Below are positions 62,772 through 64,000 of a stretch of DNA of 64,000 bases, piece by piece; position 1 is the first letter of the stretch; every line of letters starts with the position of its first letter. The position numbers and the translations under genes were made by a program. A model generated the notes under the pieces. The model was not told where the DNA came from and searched no databases. It was given only the letters and a program-made list of their open reading frames with translations. The stretch is from Brachionus rotundiformis (taxonomy: Eukaryota; Rotifera; Eurotatoria; Ploima; Brachionidae): positions 4,688,821-4,752,820 of the forward strand of contig JAESIW010000020.1 in the NCBI GenBank assembly GCA_016802295.1, given 5' to 3'.

Positions 62772-64000
62772 ATGAATTTAGAAGAGTACAGAATAAAAGG
62801 TATTTAAACAATCATATCATAGTAAAAAAATAGAATTGTTTTTTTAGGTAAAGAAGCTGTTGATTACATAGCTGATTACCTAAAGGATATTCGGAAGAGA
62901 AGGGTTTTTCCTGATGTCATTCCTGGATACATACGAGAACTTTTGCCTAATGAAGCTCCAGAAAAGGGAGAACAATGGGATGATATATTCAAAGATATAG
63001 AACGAGTCATAATGCCAGGAGTAAAATTAAAACTTTTTCTTTTCAATTTTTATCAAATAATTTGTTAAGATTACACACTGGCAAAGTCCACACATGCATG
63101 CTTATTTTCCGGCTCTTAACTCTTTTCCAAGTTTAATTGGTGACATGATCTCTGATGCCATCAATTGTTTGGGTTTCACTTGGGCTTCTAGTCCAGCAGC
63201 AACAGAACTAGAGTCATTAATGATGGACTGGTTGGTCAAATCTTTAGGTTTGCCAGAAAAGTTTATTATCTCTAATCAAGAACCGTATGGTGGAGGAGTT
63301 TTGCAAGTATTTTCTTTATTTTTTGCATCTTTTTCCAAAATTAAAAAAGACAAGTGTAAGTGAATCAACATATTTGGCTTTATTGGCGGCTAGGTCTAAG
63401 ACTTTTGACAAATATAATTGCAGTGATGGTGAAAAATATATGGAGAAGTCAGAAATAAATGGACGCCTGGTTGCCTATTGTTCTGATCAAGCCCATTCGT
63501 CAGTAGAAAAATCAGCATTAATAGCTATTACTAGAATTAGATTATTACCGACTGATGATAATCTTAGTCTTCGTGGCGACACTCTTAGAAAAGCCATAGA
63601 AAAAGACAAAAAAGATGGTTTGATTCCATTTTTTGTATGTGCTACTCTTGGAACTACAGGAGCCTGTGCTTTTGACAATCTTGAAGAAATAGGACCAATT
63701 TGCAAAGACGAAGATTTATGGCTACACATTGATGCTGCTTATGCAGGAAGTGCTTTTGTTTGTCCTGAGTACCGAATTTTTCTTAAAGGTATAGAAAATG
63801 CCACATCTTTTGTATTCAATCCTTCCAAATGGCTTATGGTTCACTTTGATTGCACTTGCCTTTGGGTTGAAAGTTCTATTTGGTTGCATCAAACATTCAC
63901 CGTAAATCCTCTATACCTAAAACACAAGTACTCTGGAGCAGCTATTGACTACATGCATTGGCAAGTTGGTTTAAGTCGGAGATTTAGAGCCCTAAAGCTT
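62772..64000 (+). CDS. HDC: Histidine decarboxylase, N-terminal part (runs off the right edge)
   Basis: Model: join(62772..62799, 62848..63020, 63070..63306, 63350..>64000), 363 residues in the window of an expected 480 or more. A group II PLP-dependent decarboxylase: MPGITHWQSPHMHAYFPA substrate-binding region, INCLGFTWASSPAATELE, DQAHSSVEKSAL with the His that stacks on PLP, HIDAAYAGSAF with the PLP-contacting Asp, and the PLP lysine in FNPSKWLMVHFDC. HDC has NPSKW and YMHWQ-like sequences here, while DOPA decarboxylase has NPHKW and YRHWQ. The KYSGAAIDYMHWQ segment also keeps the Ser that is Gly in DOPA decarboxylase. It should make histamine, a neurotransmitter in invertebrate nervous systems. 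Introns are 43-49 bp. Confidence 0.92.

Noticed and set aside
1..64000. CRISPR arrays, bacterial operons or a prokaryotic defence system
   Set aside because: No regularly spaced repeats; genes are intron-rich and animal in type, so prokaryotic systems are not expected or seen.

Overview
The window is nuclear DNA of a small animal. Genes are split by short, very AT-rich introns (mostly 45-75 bp, GT...AG), and the products are animal-specific: a yolk or lipid-transfer protein, the synaptic scaffold GRIP, a p130Cas-family adaptor, cornichon, pecanex and histidine decarboxylase. Base composition is extremely AT-rich outside exons. This fits a lophotrochozoan with a compact AT-rich genome, such as a monogonont rotifer, but that is an inference and nothing here names the species. 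Every spliced model below was built by hand from reading frame, splice dinucleotides and intron phase. None has been tested against transcripts.

Layout. 1-1718 (-): 5' end of a vitellogenin/apolipophorin-type gene. 2578-12809 (-): a seven-PDZ GRIP gene with two mutually exclusive first-exon sets. 12810-20634: a 7.8 kb region with no gene I can support. 20635-28168: UBXN1 (+), cornichon (-), pecanex-4 (+) and a 76-residue membrane protein (+), packed closely. 28169-30499: non-coding, with one GC-raised island. 30500-38583: a head-to-head pair of paralogous CCDC170-type coiled-coil genes. The + strand copy carries a Ras/Rab-like GTPase domain fused at its N-terminus. 38881-39216: a fold-back repeat. 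39472-40206 (-): EMC10. 40668-41183: a complete 516 bp miniature LTR retrotransposon (TRIM). 41711-46318 (+): an ABCB full transporter. 46319-54919: an 8.6 kb gene desert holding one tRNA-Val. 54920-56977 (+): a CAS-family adaptor. 58640-59620 (+): an unassigned type II membrane protein. 60499-61309 (+): LRRC57. 62772-64000 (+): the 5' part of histidine decarboxylase.

Most neighbours have unrelated housekeeping, membrane or signalling roles, as expected in an animal genome without operons. The one pair clearly related by descent is the divergent CCDC170 pair, whose shared upstream region contains an RFX X-box-like site. The most unusual items are the GTPase-coiled-coil fusion, the intact TRIM whose LTR is tiled by five predicted hairpins, and the GRIP gene whose two alternative N-termini carry different candidate lipidation signals.
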